A DNA stretch of 64,000 bases from Youhaiella tibetensis (GCF_008000755.1 NZ_CP041690.1:3039260-3103259), one strand, 5' to 3'; positions 44,599 to 53,576 are shown, counted from the stretch's first letter. Program-made: numbers and translations. The notes: generated by a model not told the origin, from the sequence alone.

Positions 44599-45774
44599 TC
44601 AGATCGATCCGGTGACGCCCAGGACGAATTCGTCCTTCCGGTAGCGCTCGGTAAAATCCTCATGCAGGGTCCGGCTGACCCGGACATTGTAGGAGAGCTG
44701 CCGGGAGAGCTCGTGCTCAAGTCCAAGCCGAAAAACGCTCTCCCCGGAGGTCACCGCGGAATCGAGCAACCCTACGCGGTCAGTGCGCTCGGCGCTGGCC
44801 GTCACCGACAGACCAGGCGCCAGCGCATAGGCCACCGCCAGCGCCAGCCGCCGATCGAAACTGCCTGCCGCATCCAGATTATCGACCAGCTCCACGTGCG
44901 TTCCGGCGGCCGCCTCGACCGAAAGGGTATCCGTGAGCGCGGCCGCGACGCGCAACTTGCCATAAGGGCGAACGAGCTGCTGCCCATCGGCCCATGCGAG
45001 CACGCCGCCGCCTTCTCCCGTCAGCGTAGCCCCACCGATCTTGATCTCTACCCCAAGACTGCCGCGCAGCTTGCTCCCTGGCAGGCGCCCCAGCTGCTGC
45101 TGGTCGCCCTGGCTGATCTCGACCGCCTCCCCCTCCAGCGCAGCCAGGCCGATGACCGGCCCGATCGACTGGCGCAGCCGCACTTCGAAGCCGTAACGCG
45201 TATCGTCCGCTTGCAACTTGAAGGGATCGAGCGGCAGCCCGGGAAAACTCGCCGCTCCGTAACGATGGCCGCCCACGCTGACCTTGCCGCTTAACTCGGC
45301 GCCCTGAAGAGTCAGGATCGCTTCGACCATCGCGTCGGCGCTGAGCGAAGGCGTCCGCGTGGCGATATAGAACCCCGCCAGATTCCAGTCATCGCCCGTA
45401 TTGGCCGCCAGCATCGAGACCGAACCGCGTAGGACCAGTTCGGGCGACAGCTGCTGGCCGAGGGCAAAGCTGAGCCCCAGAGCCTGGTCGTTCTCGATCT
45501 CCTGCTCGCGAAAGCGCGTCTCCTCCACCCACAGGCTGCCGCGCAGCGCCGTAGCCCCAGCTTCGGAAGCGATCTCGAGCGTCTCCACGTGATGGATGAA
45601 CAAATCGGGTTCGCCGATCCCGCTGTCGGTGCCGTTGCTGGTATAGCCAAATTCGACATTCGAGGTGGCCCTTGCACCCGACGCCAGCTCGGCGCCCTGC
45701 ACTGGGAAATGCAATGATAGCAACACCAGGGCGATCAGGATCGATAGAATTACGTAAGGAACATCTTTCCACAT
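44599..45774 (-). CDS. Putative outer-membrane beta-barrel protein
   Basis: A 391-residue protein with an N-terminal hydrophobic signal (residues about 7-28). A long series of alternating hydrophobic/polar strands with aromatic girdle residues then fits an outer-membrane barrel. Visible strand pairs include LRGSLGVEIKIGGATLTGEGGG and KLRVAAALTDTLSVEAAAGT. It ends LGVTGSI without the classical terminal Phe. The family is not recognised, and its partner or cargo is unknown. It lies upstream of the collagen-like gene, separated by a terminator. Confidence 0.65.
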   Translation of the reverse strand: MWKDVPYVILSILIALVLLSLHFPVQGAELASGARATSNVEFGYTSNGTDSGIGEPDLFIHHVETLEIASEAGATALRGSLWVEETRFREQEIENDQALGLSFALGQQLSPELVLRGSVSMLAANTGDDWNLAGFYIATRTPSLSADAMVEAILTLQGAELSGKVSVGGHRYGAASFPGLPLDPFKLQADDTRYGFEVRLRQSIGPVIGLAALEGEAVEISQGDQQQLGRLPGSKLRGSLGVEIKIGGATLTGEGGGVLAWADGQQLVRPYGKLRVAAALTDTLSVEAAAGTHVELVDNLDAAGSFDRRLALAVAYALAPGLSVTASAERTDRVGLLDSAVTSGESVFRLGLEHELSRQLSYNVRVSRTLHEDFTERYRKDEFVLGVTGSI

Positions 45775-45988
45775 TCTGTGGCTCTGCCCGCAACTTGCTC
45801 CACGCCGGCAGCATGGAGATTGGCCTTTAACGAACTAGTAGCCATAAACTACGTTTTTGTGCGTAGGGAGTTGGGCGGCCGATTAACACTAACCCAGTAT
45901 AAACTTTCGGTAACCGTCTCTGTTAACTGTCATTTTCATGCAGGACCGCCTTACGCTCCCAGGCGAAATGCAAGCCAGGGAGACAGGC

Positions 45989-46612
45989 ATGCAACAGCCG
46001 CACGAAGTCTGCGTGGCGCTGCGCTCGTACCGCATCAAAGCCAGGATCAAGCAGGAAGTCATCGCACGAGCCCTTGGCGTCGCCCAGAGCCAGATCTCGC
46101 GCTGGGAGAGCGGACGCGACATTCCGCGCCCACACAACATCGAGGCCATCCGCGCCCTGCTCTGGGGAAGCACTGCGACGCCGTTGCAGTCACTGGCCTT
46201 TTTCGTCCGCACCTCCGAACTGCCGCTGGTGCTTATAGACCACTCGCGCCAACTGATCGCGCGCGGCCTGCCATTCCAGCCGCCCGGAAATGACCTCGAG
46301 CGCTTTGGCTGGATTTTCGATGAATCCCGCAATCCCGAACTGGTGGAGGCTCACCGCCCCTATCACGAAGCCCTCGCCGACCCGCGCGGGATCGTGGGGC
46401 TGGAGCTGCGCGTCCCGTTCGAACATCAGGGTGAGCCTTGGGTGGGAGTTTCCCACAAGACCATCTACGCCGTCGAAGGACGGGGTATCTGCCTCGCCGA
46501 TATCCGGTTCCTCCGACAGGATAGCGTCAGGCTTTCCCGGCCCGTCATGCGTCGGCTTCCCGCCAATCATCCTGCTGGCGCGCTTTCCGTTCCTGCGCGG
46601 CGCGATCATTGA
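45989..46612 (+). CDS. XRE-family helix-turn-helix regulator
   Basis: A 207-residue protein with an N-terminal XRE-type HTH (RIKARIKQEVIARALGVAQS then SQISRWESG). A larger C-terminal domain follows (IDHSRQLIARGLPFQPPGND, PRGIVGLELRVPFEHQGEPW) that may sense a ligand. ATG 45989 follows AGGGAG at good spacing; two ATGs lie upstream. It may control neighbouring envelope genes, which is inferred only from position. Its 3' end overlaps the next gene by 68 bp, convergently. Confidence 0.85.
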   Translation: MQQPHEVCVALRSYRIKARIKQEVIARALGVAQSQISRWESGRDIPRPHNIEAIRALLWGSTATPLQSLAFFVRTSELPLVLIDHSRQLIARGLPFQPPGNDLERFGWIFDESRNPELVEAHRPYHEALADPRGIVGLELRVPFEHQGEPWVGVSHKTIYAVEGRGICLADIRFLRQDSVRLSRPVMRRLPANHPAGALSVPARRDH

Positions 46613-46904
46613 GCCGGTTGCGCAGAATCTTCACCTCCCGCTGAAGCGCCTCGTTTTCCGCCCGCAATTGCCGCACCCGCGACTCGGCGGCATGGGCGTG
46701 ATCGATGCCGATCTCATGGGCGCGCATCACCACCTGGTGCGCGGGCCTGGGGCCGGCGCCCGTCAGCACGTCCCACCAGGTCAGCCCCAGCCCGGTCACC
46801 AGGCGATGCGCCGCCAGGGCGGCCGCCGCCCGCTCCCCGGCATGATCCGAGCCGAACATTCCGGCAATTCTGTTGAGCTTGGTTAAAGTCACTGGCTTGA
46901 GCAT
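46545..46904 (-). CDS. Small coiled-coil protein of unknown function
   Basis: A 119-residue protein. The N-terminal LTKLNRIAGMFGSDHAGERAAAALAAHRLV...LTWWDVL resembles a short helical motif seen in several uncharacterised DUF2786-like proteins. The C-terminal 40 residues form a basic coiled coil (VRQLRAENEALQREVKILRNR). ATG 46904 follows GGGAGGGG. It overlaps the XRE gene 3' end. DNA or protein binding is possible but unproven. Confidence 0.7.
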   Translation of the reverse strand: MLKPVTLTKLNRIAGMFGSDHAGERAAAALAAHRLVTGLGLTWWDVLTGAGPRPAHQVVMRAHEIGIDHAHAAESRVRQLRAENEALQREVKILRNRLNDRAAQERKARQQDDWREADA

Positions 46905-47280
46905 CGGCCCCTCCCTTGCCGTCTCCGATATAGTGCCGTCTTCGCCCGCCGCCACTGCCACAACGCGCACAATAGCCTTGCGCCGGGCCATCTTGCTGAC
47001 GCCCACGGATTTGATATGTTCAATGGGCGCAAGGTGATCCGCTCCCCCCATCATCCCAGACAGACGAAACCTCCCCGCTTCGCACGGCGGCAGAGAAGGC
47101 CGACCGCATGAAACGAGGAGGATCGAGGCGACAGGTACGCCTCAGGGCCGCAACCCGTGCTGGGGTAAGCCTGGGCTGGCGCGAGAGGGACGGGAGGAGA
47201 TGTCCCTCAGGGTTCTCCCGCCGAGGAGAAAGGCACCCGCTGGGGGCAGCAGCGGGTACAGGCTGGAGGTCCGGCTGGGG
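46905..47280. other. Intergenic region, no gene supported
   Basis: This 376-bp stretch holds the upstream region of the coiled-coil gene and, at 47235-47257, a hairpin ACCCGCTG/CAGCGGGT. On the minus strand that hairpin is followed by GCCTTTCTCC and probably ends the secreted-protein transcript. No other gene or element is convincing. Confidence 0.5.
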
Positions 47281-47580
47281 TTACCAGGACTTCTTCTTCG
47301 GCTGGAGAAGGACGTTGAGCAAGCCATTCTGACCGGTGATGCCGATGCCGCTCAGCAGCGAATTGCCATTGGCATTGCCGTTCAGGATGCCGCTCAGGAT
47401 CGAGCTGTTGTTGCCAACGGCCACAGTGTTGCCGTTGAGAACGCCGACGCCACCCAGGGACACCGAAATATTGGGCGAGAGGATCGGCTTGTTGTTGTAG
47501 TGCCCACGGCCGCCACCGGCGTATGCCTGAGACGAAAGCGCCATGAGCGCGGTGACCGAAAGAATGATTACTGTCTTCAT
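47281..47580 (-). CDS. Small secreted Gly/Asn-rich protein
   Basis: A 99-residue protein with a signal peptide (residues 1-22, ending SQAYA). The mature chain has short NGN-type and SLG/GVGV repeats (GGVGVLNGNTVAVGNNSSIL, LNGNANGNSLLSG) and a basic tail (LQPKKKSW). It resembles in composition the collagen-like protein at 43.5-44.3 kb. No family is recognised; surface or matrix localisation is inferred. ATG 47580 is used. Confidence 0.7.
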   Translation of the reverse strand: MKTVIILSVTALMALSSQAYAGGGRGHYNNKPILSPNISVSLGGVGVLNGNTVAVGNNSSILSGILNGNANGNSLLSGIGITGQNGLLNVLLQPKKKSW

Positions 47581-47747
47581 TTTCACATCCAATCTCAACT
47601 AAGGGATCGGCCTCTGACGAAGACAAGACAGCACTGCCTAATTCTTGACGCAATCCTTGGCGCCGATTTTATGCATTTGATGCGCGTTATGCGCGAAACG
47701 GCCCGGATTTGCGGCTATGGTAACCATATCCTCGAGGGAGAATACTG

Positions 47748-48167
47748 ATGAAGATCGCCACTATTTCTCTTTTGCTTCCCCTGCTGGCCGGCATTTCCTT
47801 GCCTGCACTTGCCGACGGCCCCGCAAACGATCCGCTGACCGGTACCAACTGGCATCTGGCCAGCCTTGGCGACGCGCCGGCCGCTGATGGCGTCAAGTCC
47901 ACGATGACGATCGCCGAAGACGGCATGGTCTCGGGCAACGGCGGTTGCAACGGGTTTGGCGGCACGGTCACGGTAACGGGAGACGCGGTCGCGTTCTCCC
48001 AGATGCGCTCCACGATGATGGCCTGCGAGGAAAAAGCCATGCAGCAGGAGCACGCCCTGCACATGGCCCTCGAAGCGGCCAAGACCTACGCGATCGACGG
48101 CCAGACCCTGACGCTGCGCGACGGTTCCGGCACCCCGGTTGCCACCTTCAGCTCGGCAATGAACTGA
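47748..48167 (+). CDS. META-domain (HslJ-like) secreted protein
   Basis: A 139-residue protein with a signal peptide (cleavage after PALA, near residue 22). A META domain follows: TGTNWHLASLG, GNGGCNGFGGTVTV, the MRSTMMACEE motif and the TLTLRDGSGTPVATF strand. META-domain proteins such as HslJ are linked to heat or novobiocin tolerance and may be periplasmic or lipoproteins. ATG 47748 has GAGGGAG upstream. The gene is single. Confidence 0.88.
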   Translation: MKIATISLLLPLLAGISLPALADGPANDPLTGTNWHLASLGDAPAADGVKSTMTIAEDGMVSGNGGCNGFGGTVTVTGDAVAFSQMRSTMMACEEKAMQQEHALHMALEAAKTYAIDGQTLTLRDGSGTPVATFSSAMN

Positions 48168-48521
48168 CCCCCGCCCAAGAAAAGAAGAAACCCCGCGTCC
48201 AGCGGACGCGGGGCCGAGATTGTGGTGCAAACAACCTCTGCCGGAGCGAACTCCGGTAAGCCGTTCTAGTGCATTTGCCCGCCGCGCTCCACGCCCCGGC
48301 GCTGCCTAAATGATCACCACAGGCAAGCAAAGGTCAAAAATTAAGCAAATGTTACCCTGGCTGCACATGGAACTGGCAGTCCATGAAAACGATTGCGCAA
48401 CACGAAGCGGCCTCTTTTCGAAATAATCAAACGGATTCAAACCTCTAGACACGCTCGGCGCCAGTGGCACGGCCTTTGCAGTTTTACAACCGGTGCAAAC
48501 AACAACTGTCCGGAGGTAAAC
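48168..48521 (+). promoter_or_regulatory. urt operon upstream region with stem-loop
   Basis: The 354-bp gap holds a perfect 10-bp stem (CCCCGCGTCC/GGACGCGGGG, 48191-48213) that has a T-rich flank on the minus side only. A 12-mer GGTGCAAACAAC occurs near 48223 and again near 48492. The sigma-54 promoter of urtA lies at 48465. A clear NtrC enhancer pair could not be identified. Confidence 0.6.
48465..48480 (+). promoter_or_regulatory. Sigma-54 promoter of the urt operon
   Basis: TGGCACGGCCTTTGCA matches the -24/-12 consensus TGGCACG-N4-TTGCA exactly. It predicts a start near 48491, about 30 nt before the urtA ATG, with a good ribosome site. This points to nitrogen-limited, NtrC-activated expression. 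Confidence 0.85.
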
Positions 48522-49838
48522 ATGACAGAGGTGAACCGCGTACTCGCGGCACTGGGAGTAGGCGCTGCCATAACCGTCGGGTCGCTCGCGGCCACGCCGG
48601 CCTGGGCGGCAGACGACACGATCAAGATCGGCGTGCTGCATTCGCTCTCGGGCACGATGGCGATTTCCGAAACCACCCTCAAGGATACCGTTCTGTTCCT
48701 CGTCGATGAGCAGAACAAGAAGGGCGGCCTGTTGGGCAAGAAGCTCGAAGCCGTCGTTGTCGACCCGGCCTCCGATTGGCCGCTCTTTGCAGAAAAGGCA
48801 CGCGAACTGATCTCGGTGGACAAGGTCGCCGCCGTCTTCGGTTGCTGGACCTCCGTATCCCGCAAGTCCGTGCTCCCCGTCTTTAAGGAACTGAACTCGA
48901 TCCTCTTCTACCCCGTGCAATACGAGGGCGAGGAATCCGAGCGCAACGTCTTCTACACCGGCGCCGCCCCCAACCAGCAGGCCATCCCCGCCGTCGACTA
49001 CCTGATGAGCGAGGAAGGCGGTTCGGTGAAGCGCTGGGTGCTCGAAGGCACCGACTATGTCTACCCGCGCACCACCAACAAGATCCTCGAGCAGTACCTG
49101 CTCGACAAGGGTGTGGCCAAAGAAGACATCATGATCAACTACACCCCGTTCGGCTTCTCGGACTGGCAGACTGAAGTGGCGGCCATCAAGGCCTTCGGTT
49201 CGGCCGGCAAGAAGACCGCCGTGGTCTCCACCGTCAACGGCGACGCCAATGTCCCGTTCTACAAGGAACTCGCCAACCAGGGCATCTCGGCCGAAGACAT
49301 CCCGGTCGTGGCCTTCTCGGTGGGTGAAGAAGAACTTGCCGGCCTCGACACCAAGCCGCTCGTGGGTCACCTGGCCGCCTGGAACTACTTCCAGTCGATC
49401 GACACGCCCGAAAACGACGAATTCGTGAAGGCGTGGAAGGCCTACACCGGCAACGAAAAGCGCACCACGAACGATCCGATGGAAGCCACCGTCATTGGCT
49501 TCAACCTCTGGGTCAAGGCCGTGGAAGCTGCCGGCACCACCGATACGGACGCCGTGCTCAAGGCCATCATCGGCCTCGAGACCCCGAACCTGACCGGCGG
49601 TACCGCCAAGATGCTCCCCAACCACCACATCACCAAGCCCGTCTTCGTCGGCGAAATCCAGGACGATGGCCAGCTCGACGTCGTGTGGCAGTCCGATGCG
49701 GAAGTCCCGGGCGACGCCTGGTCCGACTATCTGCCTGAAGACAAGGGCATCGAAGCCGACTGGACCGATCCAATCAACTGCGGCCACTACGACACCGCCA
49801 CCAAGACCTGCGGCGGCGCACCGGCCACCAGCGGCTGA
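48522..49838 (+). CDS. urtA: Urea ABC transporter substrate-binding protein
   Basis: UrtA is the periplasmic urea (short-chain amide) binder of the UrtABCDE importer. The 438-residue protein has a signal peptide cleaved near PAWA, then IKIGVLHSLSGTMAISETTLKD, FGCWTSVSRKSVLPVF, and NSILFYPVQYEGEE, all typical of UrtA. ATG 48522 follows GGAGG. It is the first gene of the operon, behind a sigma-54 promoter, with a hairpin downstream that may favour its mRNA. Confidence 0.95.
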   Translation: MTEVNRVLAALGVGAAITVGSLAATPAWAADDTIKIGVLHSLSGTMAISETTLKDTVLFLVDEQNKKGGLLGKKLEAVVVDPASDWPLFAEKARELISVDKVAAVFGCWTSVSRKSVLPVFKELNSILFYPVQYEGEESERNVFYTGAAPNQQAIPAVDYLMSEEGGSVKRWVLEGTDYVYPRTTNKILEQYLLDKGVAKEDIMINYTPFGFSDWQTEVAAIKAFGSAGKKTAVVSTVNGDANVPFYKELANQGISAEDIPVVAFSVGEEELAGLDTKPLVGHLAAWNYFQSIDTPENDEFVKAWKAYTGNEKRTTNDPMEATVIGFNLWVKAVEAAGTTDTDAVLKAIIGLETPNLTGGTAKMLPNHHITKPVFVGEIQDDGQLDVVWQSDAEVPGDAWSDYLPEDKGIEADWTDPINCGHYDTATKTCGGAPATSG

Positions 49839-49861
49839 TCCTTCTTCCTCAGCAAGTGAAA

Positions 49862-49885
49862 GCGAAGGCGGGAAACTGCCTTCGC
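49862..49885 (+). terminator. Stem-loop between urtA and urtB
   Basis: A perfect 8-bp stem GCGAAGGC/GCCTTCGC without a T-tract. It is probably an mRNA-stabilising or partial termination hairpin that allows higher urtA output than urtBCDE, a common layout for binding-protein genes. Confidence 0.5.
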
Positions 49886-49908
49886 CCCCCTCATCCGCCG
49901 AGATGCCA

Positions 49909-51504
49909 ATGACCGCTCCGAGACTTCTGCAATTGCTGGCACTGCTCCTGGGACTGCTCATCGCAGCACCCGCCCAGGCCCAGACCCCCGACTTGCCGAC
50001 ACTCGTCAACGCCCTGAGCCAAGGCAGCTTCGCCGACAAGGGAGACGCCGTTGCCGCCCTCGCCGCCACGGGCGACGAGCATGTGGCCACCATCCTGGGC
50101 GCCCTCGGCGAAGGTAATCTCTACGCCCGGAAATCCGACGGGCGCGTCCTGCTCAAGTCCGGCGACACCTATCTCGATCCGCTCACCAACGAGCCGGTCG
50201 AAGTCACCGACACCGAAAAGGTCCGTGTCAACAACAGCCTGCGCGGCAAGATCCGCACCGCCATCGGGCAGCTGACGCTCCTGAGCGCCGATCGCGCCAC
50301 GCGCCTGTCGGCCGCCCAGAGCGTCCTCAAGAACGGCGACCCCGAGACCCTCGAGCTCCTCACCGCAGCGCTCGAAAAGGAAACCGATCCGCAGATCAAG
50401 GCGACCATGGAAGCCGCCCGGGCCGTCATCACGCTTAAGAGCGATGCGAGCCTTGAGGACAAGCAGGCCGCCGTCGCCACCATCGCCGCGCGCAACGATC
50501 GCGATGCCCAGGCCATGCTCCAGGCCGCGCTCGGCAGCGCGCCCGACGAGCTCAAACCCGCCATCGAGAGCGGTATCGACACCATCTCGCGCAACCTGGC
50601 CGTGTGGGATGTGGCGCAGAACGTCTGGTACGGCGTCTCGCTCAGCTCCGTCCTTCTGCTCGCCGCCATTGGCCTGGCCATCACCTTCGGGGTCATGGGC
50701 GTCATCAACATGGCGCATGGCGAGATGGTCATGCTGGGGGCCTACACCACCTTCGTGGTCCAGGAAGTCATCCGTCAGAACTTCCCCGGCCTGTTCGATT
50801 ACTCCCTGGGCATCGCCCTGCCCCTGGCCTTCCTCGTGACGGCGCTGGTCGGCATCGCCATCGAGCGCGGCATCATCCGCTGGCTCTACGGCCGGCCGCT
50901 GGAAACCCTGCTCGCCACCTGGGGCGTCTCGCTTATCCTGCAGCAGGCCGTACGCACCATCTTCGGGCCGACCAACCGCCAGGTCGGCAATCCGAGCTGG
51001 ATGCAGGGAGCGTTCGACCTGGGCGGCCTCTCGATCACCTGGAACCGCTTCTGGATCGTGATCTTCGCCATCGCCGTCTTCTTCGCACTTCTCGCCATCC
51101 TCAACCGCACCGCGCTGGGCCTGCAAATGCGCGCCGTTACCCAGAACCGCCGCATGGCATCGGCCATGGGCATCCGCACTCCGTTCGTCGACGCCATGAC
51201 CTTCGGCCTCGGCTCGGGCATTGCCGGCATGGCCGGGGTGGCGCTCAGCCAGATCGACAACGTCTCGCCAAACCTTGGCCAGGGCTACATCATCGACAGT
51301 TTCATGGTCGTGGTCTTTGGCGGCGTCGGCAATCTCTGGGGAACCCTGGTCGGCGCCCTGACCCTGGGCATCGCCAACAAGTTCCTCGAGCCCTATGCCG
51401 GCGCGGTTCTCGCCAAGATCCTGATCCTCGTCTTCATCATCCTCTTCATCCAGCGGCGCCCGCGCGGTCTCTTCGCGCTCAAGGGCCGGGCGGTGGAAGC
51501 ATGA
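49909..51504 (+). CDS. urtB: Urea ABC transporter permease UrtB
   Basis: A 531-residue inner-membrane permease of the LIV/urea type. It has a signal-like N-terminus, a periplasmic region of helical HEAT-like repeats (residues about 20-215, for example DKGDAVAALAATGDEHVATI), then about eight transmembrane helices with VMGVINMAHGEMVMLGAYT and ATWGVSLILQQAVRTIFGP. The start is ATG 49909, or ATG 49903. Its stop overlaps a small frame at 51501 by 4 bp. It pairs with UrtC. Confidence 0.93.
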   Translation: MTAPRLLQLLALLLGLLIAAPAQAQTPDLPTLVNALSQGSFADKGDAVAALAATGDEHVATILGALGEGNLYARKSDGRVLLKSGDTYLDPLTNEPVEVTDTEKVRVNNSLRGKIRTAIGQLTLLSADRATRLSAAQSVLKNGDPETLELLTAALEKETDPQIKATMEAARAVITLKSDASLEDKQAAVATIAARNDRDAQAMLQAALGSAPDELKPAIESGIDTISRNLAVWDVAQNVWYGVSLSSVLLLAAIGLAITFGVMGVINMAHGEMVMLGAYTTFVVQEVIRQNFPGLFDYSLGIALPLAFLVTALVGIAIERGIIRWLYGRPLETLLATWGVSLILQQAVRTIFGPTNRQVGNPSWMQGAFDLGGLSITWNRFWIVIFAIAVFFALLAILNRTALGLQMRAVTQNRRMASAMGIRTPFVDAMTFGLGSGIAGMAGVALSQIDNVSPNLGQGYIIDSFMVVVFGGVGNLWGTLVGALTLGIANKFLEPYAGAVLAKILILVFIILFIQRRPRGLFALKGRAVEA

Positions 51505-51653
51505 CCTCCTACTACGTGATGACTTTTCTCAGTGCAGCGACCCCCGACGACGCCCAAAAGGGCGGTGGAGGCACGCGGCTCCGCGACAGGCTCAGCGCTC
51601 TCCTTTTCGCCTCCCCCGCCCGGGCAAGAGTACAAGCGGGAGCATCGGCATGA
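51501..51653 (+). CDS. 50-residue frame bridging urtB and urtC
   Basis: A 50-codon reading frame starts at ATG 51501, inside the urtB stop (ATGA), and ends at TGA 51651-51653, which overlaps the urtC ATG in the same way. The product (MTSYYVMTFLSAATPDDAQK and a basic C-terminal half) has no signal or recognised motif. The double ATGA join strongly suggests it is translated, but it could be a remnant that happens to keep the frame. urtB and urtC usually sit much closer together. Confidence 0.5.
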   Translation: MTSYYVMTFLSAATPDDAQKGGGGTRLRDRLSALLFASPARARVQAGASA

Positions 51654-52798
51654 TCACCCAGATGCTCTTCCGCGCCCTCGACCGAAAGGCCATCTGGCTG
51701 GTGGCGATCCTCATCGCCATCGCCATCCTCGTGCCGGCGAGCAACCTGCTGCTCCCCGTCGACAATCCGCTGCACGTGCCGACCTATGCGGTGACGCTCT
51801 TCGGCAAGTACCTGACCTACGCCATCCTGGCGCTCGCGCTCGACCTAGTCTGGGGCTATTGCGGCATCCTCTCGCTCGGCCACGGCGCCTTTTTCGCGCT
51901 CGGCGGCTACGCCATGGGCATGTATCTGATGCGCCAGATCGGCGCCCGCGGGGTCTACGCCAACCCGGTCCTGCCCGACTTCATGGTTTTCCTGAACTAC
52001 AAGGAACTGCCCTGGTTCTGGCTCGGCTTCGACCAATGGTGGTTCGCCGCCATCATGATCGTGCTGGTTCCGGGTCTCCTGGCGTTCGTCTTCGGCTGGT
52101 TCGCGTTCCGTAGCCGCGTGACCGGTGTCTATCTCTCGATCATCACGCAGGCCCTGACCTACGCGCTGCTGCTGGCTTTCTTCCGCAACGACATGGGCTT
52201 TGGCGGCAATAACGGCCTCACCGATTTCAAGGACATCCTCGGCCAGCCCATCCAGGCCGCGACGACGCGCGGCGGCCTCTTCGCCGCCACCGCCATCACC
52301 CTGGCGCTCTCGGTGGTGGTCTGCACCACCATCGTCAATTCCAAGCTGGGCAAGGTCATGGTTGCGGTGCGCGACGCCGAGAGCCGCACGCGTTTCCTTG
52401 GCTACCGGGTCGAGAACGTCAAACTCTTCGCCTTCGTGGTCTCGGCTGTCATGGCTGGCATCGCCGGCGCGCTCTACGTTCCCCAGGTGGGCATCATCAA
52501 TCCCGGTGAATTCGAGCCCTCGAACTCCATCGAAGTGGTGATCTGGACCGCCGTGGGCGGACGCGGCACCATCGTCGGGCCGATCATCGGGGCGGTGCTG
52601 GTCAATTTCGGCAAGACCGTCTTCACCGGCGCCCTCCCCGAATACTGGCTTTTCGCGCTCGGCGGCCTCTTCGTCTTCGTCACCCTCTTCCTGCCCAAGG
52701 GCATCGTCGGCACGCTGCGCGGCTGGTTGCCCCGCCGCAAGCCGGCAGCCCCGGCCAAGCAGGCCCCCGCTTCCCTCGAACCCAAGGCGGCGGAGTAG
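51650..52798 (+). CDS. urtC: Urea ABC transporter permease UrtC
   Basis: A 382-residue permease with about ten transmembrane helices and the family stretches LALDLVWGYCGILSLGHGAFFALGGY, FRSRVTGVYLSIITQALTYA, NNGLTDF, and AVRDAESRTRFLGYRVENVK. A Lys/Pro/Ala-rich C-terminal tail is cytoplasmic. It is the second transmembrane subunit of the importer. ATG 51650 overlaps the preceding small frame; urtD starts 3 bp after its stop. Confidence 0.95.
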   Translation: MITQMLFRALDRKAIWLVAILIAIAILVPASNLLLPVDNPLHVPTYAVTLFGKYLTYAILALALDLVWGYCGILSLGHGAFFALGGYAMGMYLMRQIGARGVYANPVLPDFMVFLNYKELPWFWLGFDQWWFAAIMIVLVPGLLAFVFGWFAFRSRVTGVYLSIITQALTYALLLAFFRNDMGFGGNNGLTDFKDILGQPIQAATTRGGLFAATAITLALSVVVCTTIVNSKLGKVMVAVRDAESRTRFLGYRVENVKLFAFVVSAVMAGIAGALYVPQVGIINPGEFEPSNSIEVVIWTAVGGRGTIVGPIIGAVLVNFGKTVFTGALPEYWLFALGGLFVFVTLFLPKGIVGTLRGWLPRRKPAAPAKQAPASLEPKAAE

Positions 52799-52801
52799 CC
52801 C

Positions 52802-53551
52802 ATGCCCGACAAGACCGGCACCATGCTCTACCTCAACGGCGTCTCAGTCTCGTTCGACGGGTTCCGGGCGCTCAACAACCTCTCGATCATCGTCCATCCC
52901 GCCGAAATGCTGGCCATCATCGGCCCGAACGGGGCGGGCAAGACCACGATGATGGATATCATCACCGGCAAGACCCGCCCGGACGATGGCGAGGTCTATT
53001 TCGATGGCCGTACGGACCTGACGCGGCTCGACGAGGCCGACATCGCCAACCTGGGCATCGGCCGCAAGTTCCAGAAGCCCACCGTGTTCGAGAGCCAGAC
53101 CGTCTGGGACAATATCGAACTCGCCCTCAAGAAGCCGCGCGGCGTCTTTCCGACCCTTGCTTACTGGGCCAGCAAGGCCGAAACTGACCGCATCACCGAA
53201 ATCCTCGAAACCGTGCGCCTCAGCGCCCGCAAGGACGAACTGGCCGCCGATCTCAGCCACGGCCAGAAGCAGTGGCTTGAAGTCGGCATGCTGCTGGCGC
53301 AGGACCCAAAGCTGCTGCTGGTGGACGAGCCGGTTGCCGGCATGACCGACGCCGAGACGGTCGAAACCGCCAAGCTTCTCAAGGAAATCGCCACGACCCG
53401 CTCCGTGGTCGTGGTCGAGCACGACATGAGCTTCGTGCGCGATCTCGGCTCGCGCGTCACCTGCCTGGCCGAAGGCACGGTGCTCGCCGAAGGAAATCTC
53501 GATCAAGTCAGCGCCAATCCGCTGGTGATCGAACGGTATCTAGGACGATGA
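52802..53551 (+). CDS. urtD: Urea ABC transporter ATPase UrtD
   Basis: A 249-residue LivG-type ATPase with Walker A GPNGAGKT (residues 41-48), the Q-loop region GRKFQKPTVFESQTVWDNIELA, the signature LSHGQKQWLE (His in place of a Gly, as in UrtD), Walker B LLLVDEPVAGM and the switch His in VVEHDMSF. It starts 3 bp after the urtC stop. A repeat lies between it and urtE. Confidence 0.95.
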   Translation: MPDKTGTMLYLNGVSVSFDGFRALNNLSIIVHPAEMLAIIGPNGAGKTTMMDIITGKTRPDDGEVYFDGRTDLTRLDEADIANLGIGRKFQKPTVFESQTVWDNIELALKKPRGVFPTLAYWASKAETDRITEILETVRLSARKDELAADLSHGQKQWLEVGMLLAQDPKLLLVDEPVAGMTDAETVETAKLLKEIATTRSVVVVEHDMSFVRDLGSRVTCLAEGTVLAEGNLDQVSANPLVIERYLGR

Positions 53552-53576
53552 CAGTGCGCAGGGGAAAATCTGTCGT

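Noticed and set aside
48306-50093. A 595-codon frame on the minus strand covering urtA
   Set aside because: It is antisense to the clearly identified urtA and urtB start, has no recognisable domain, and reflects GC-rich codon bias.
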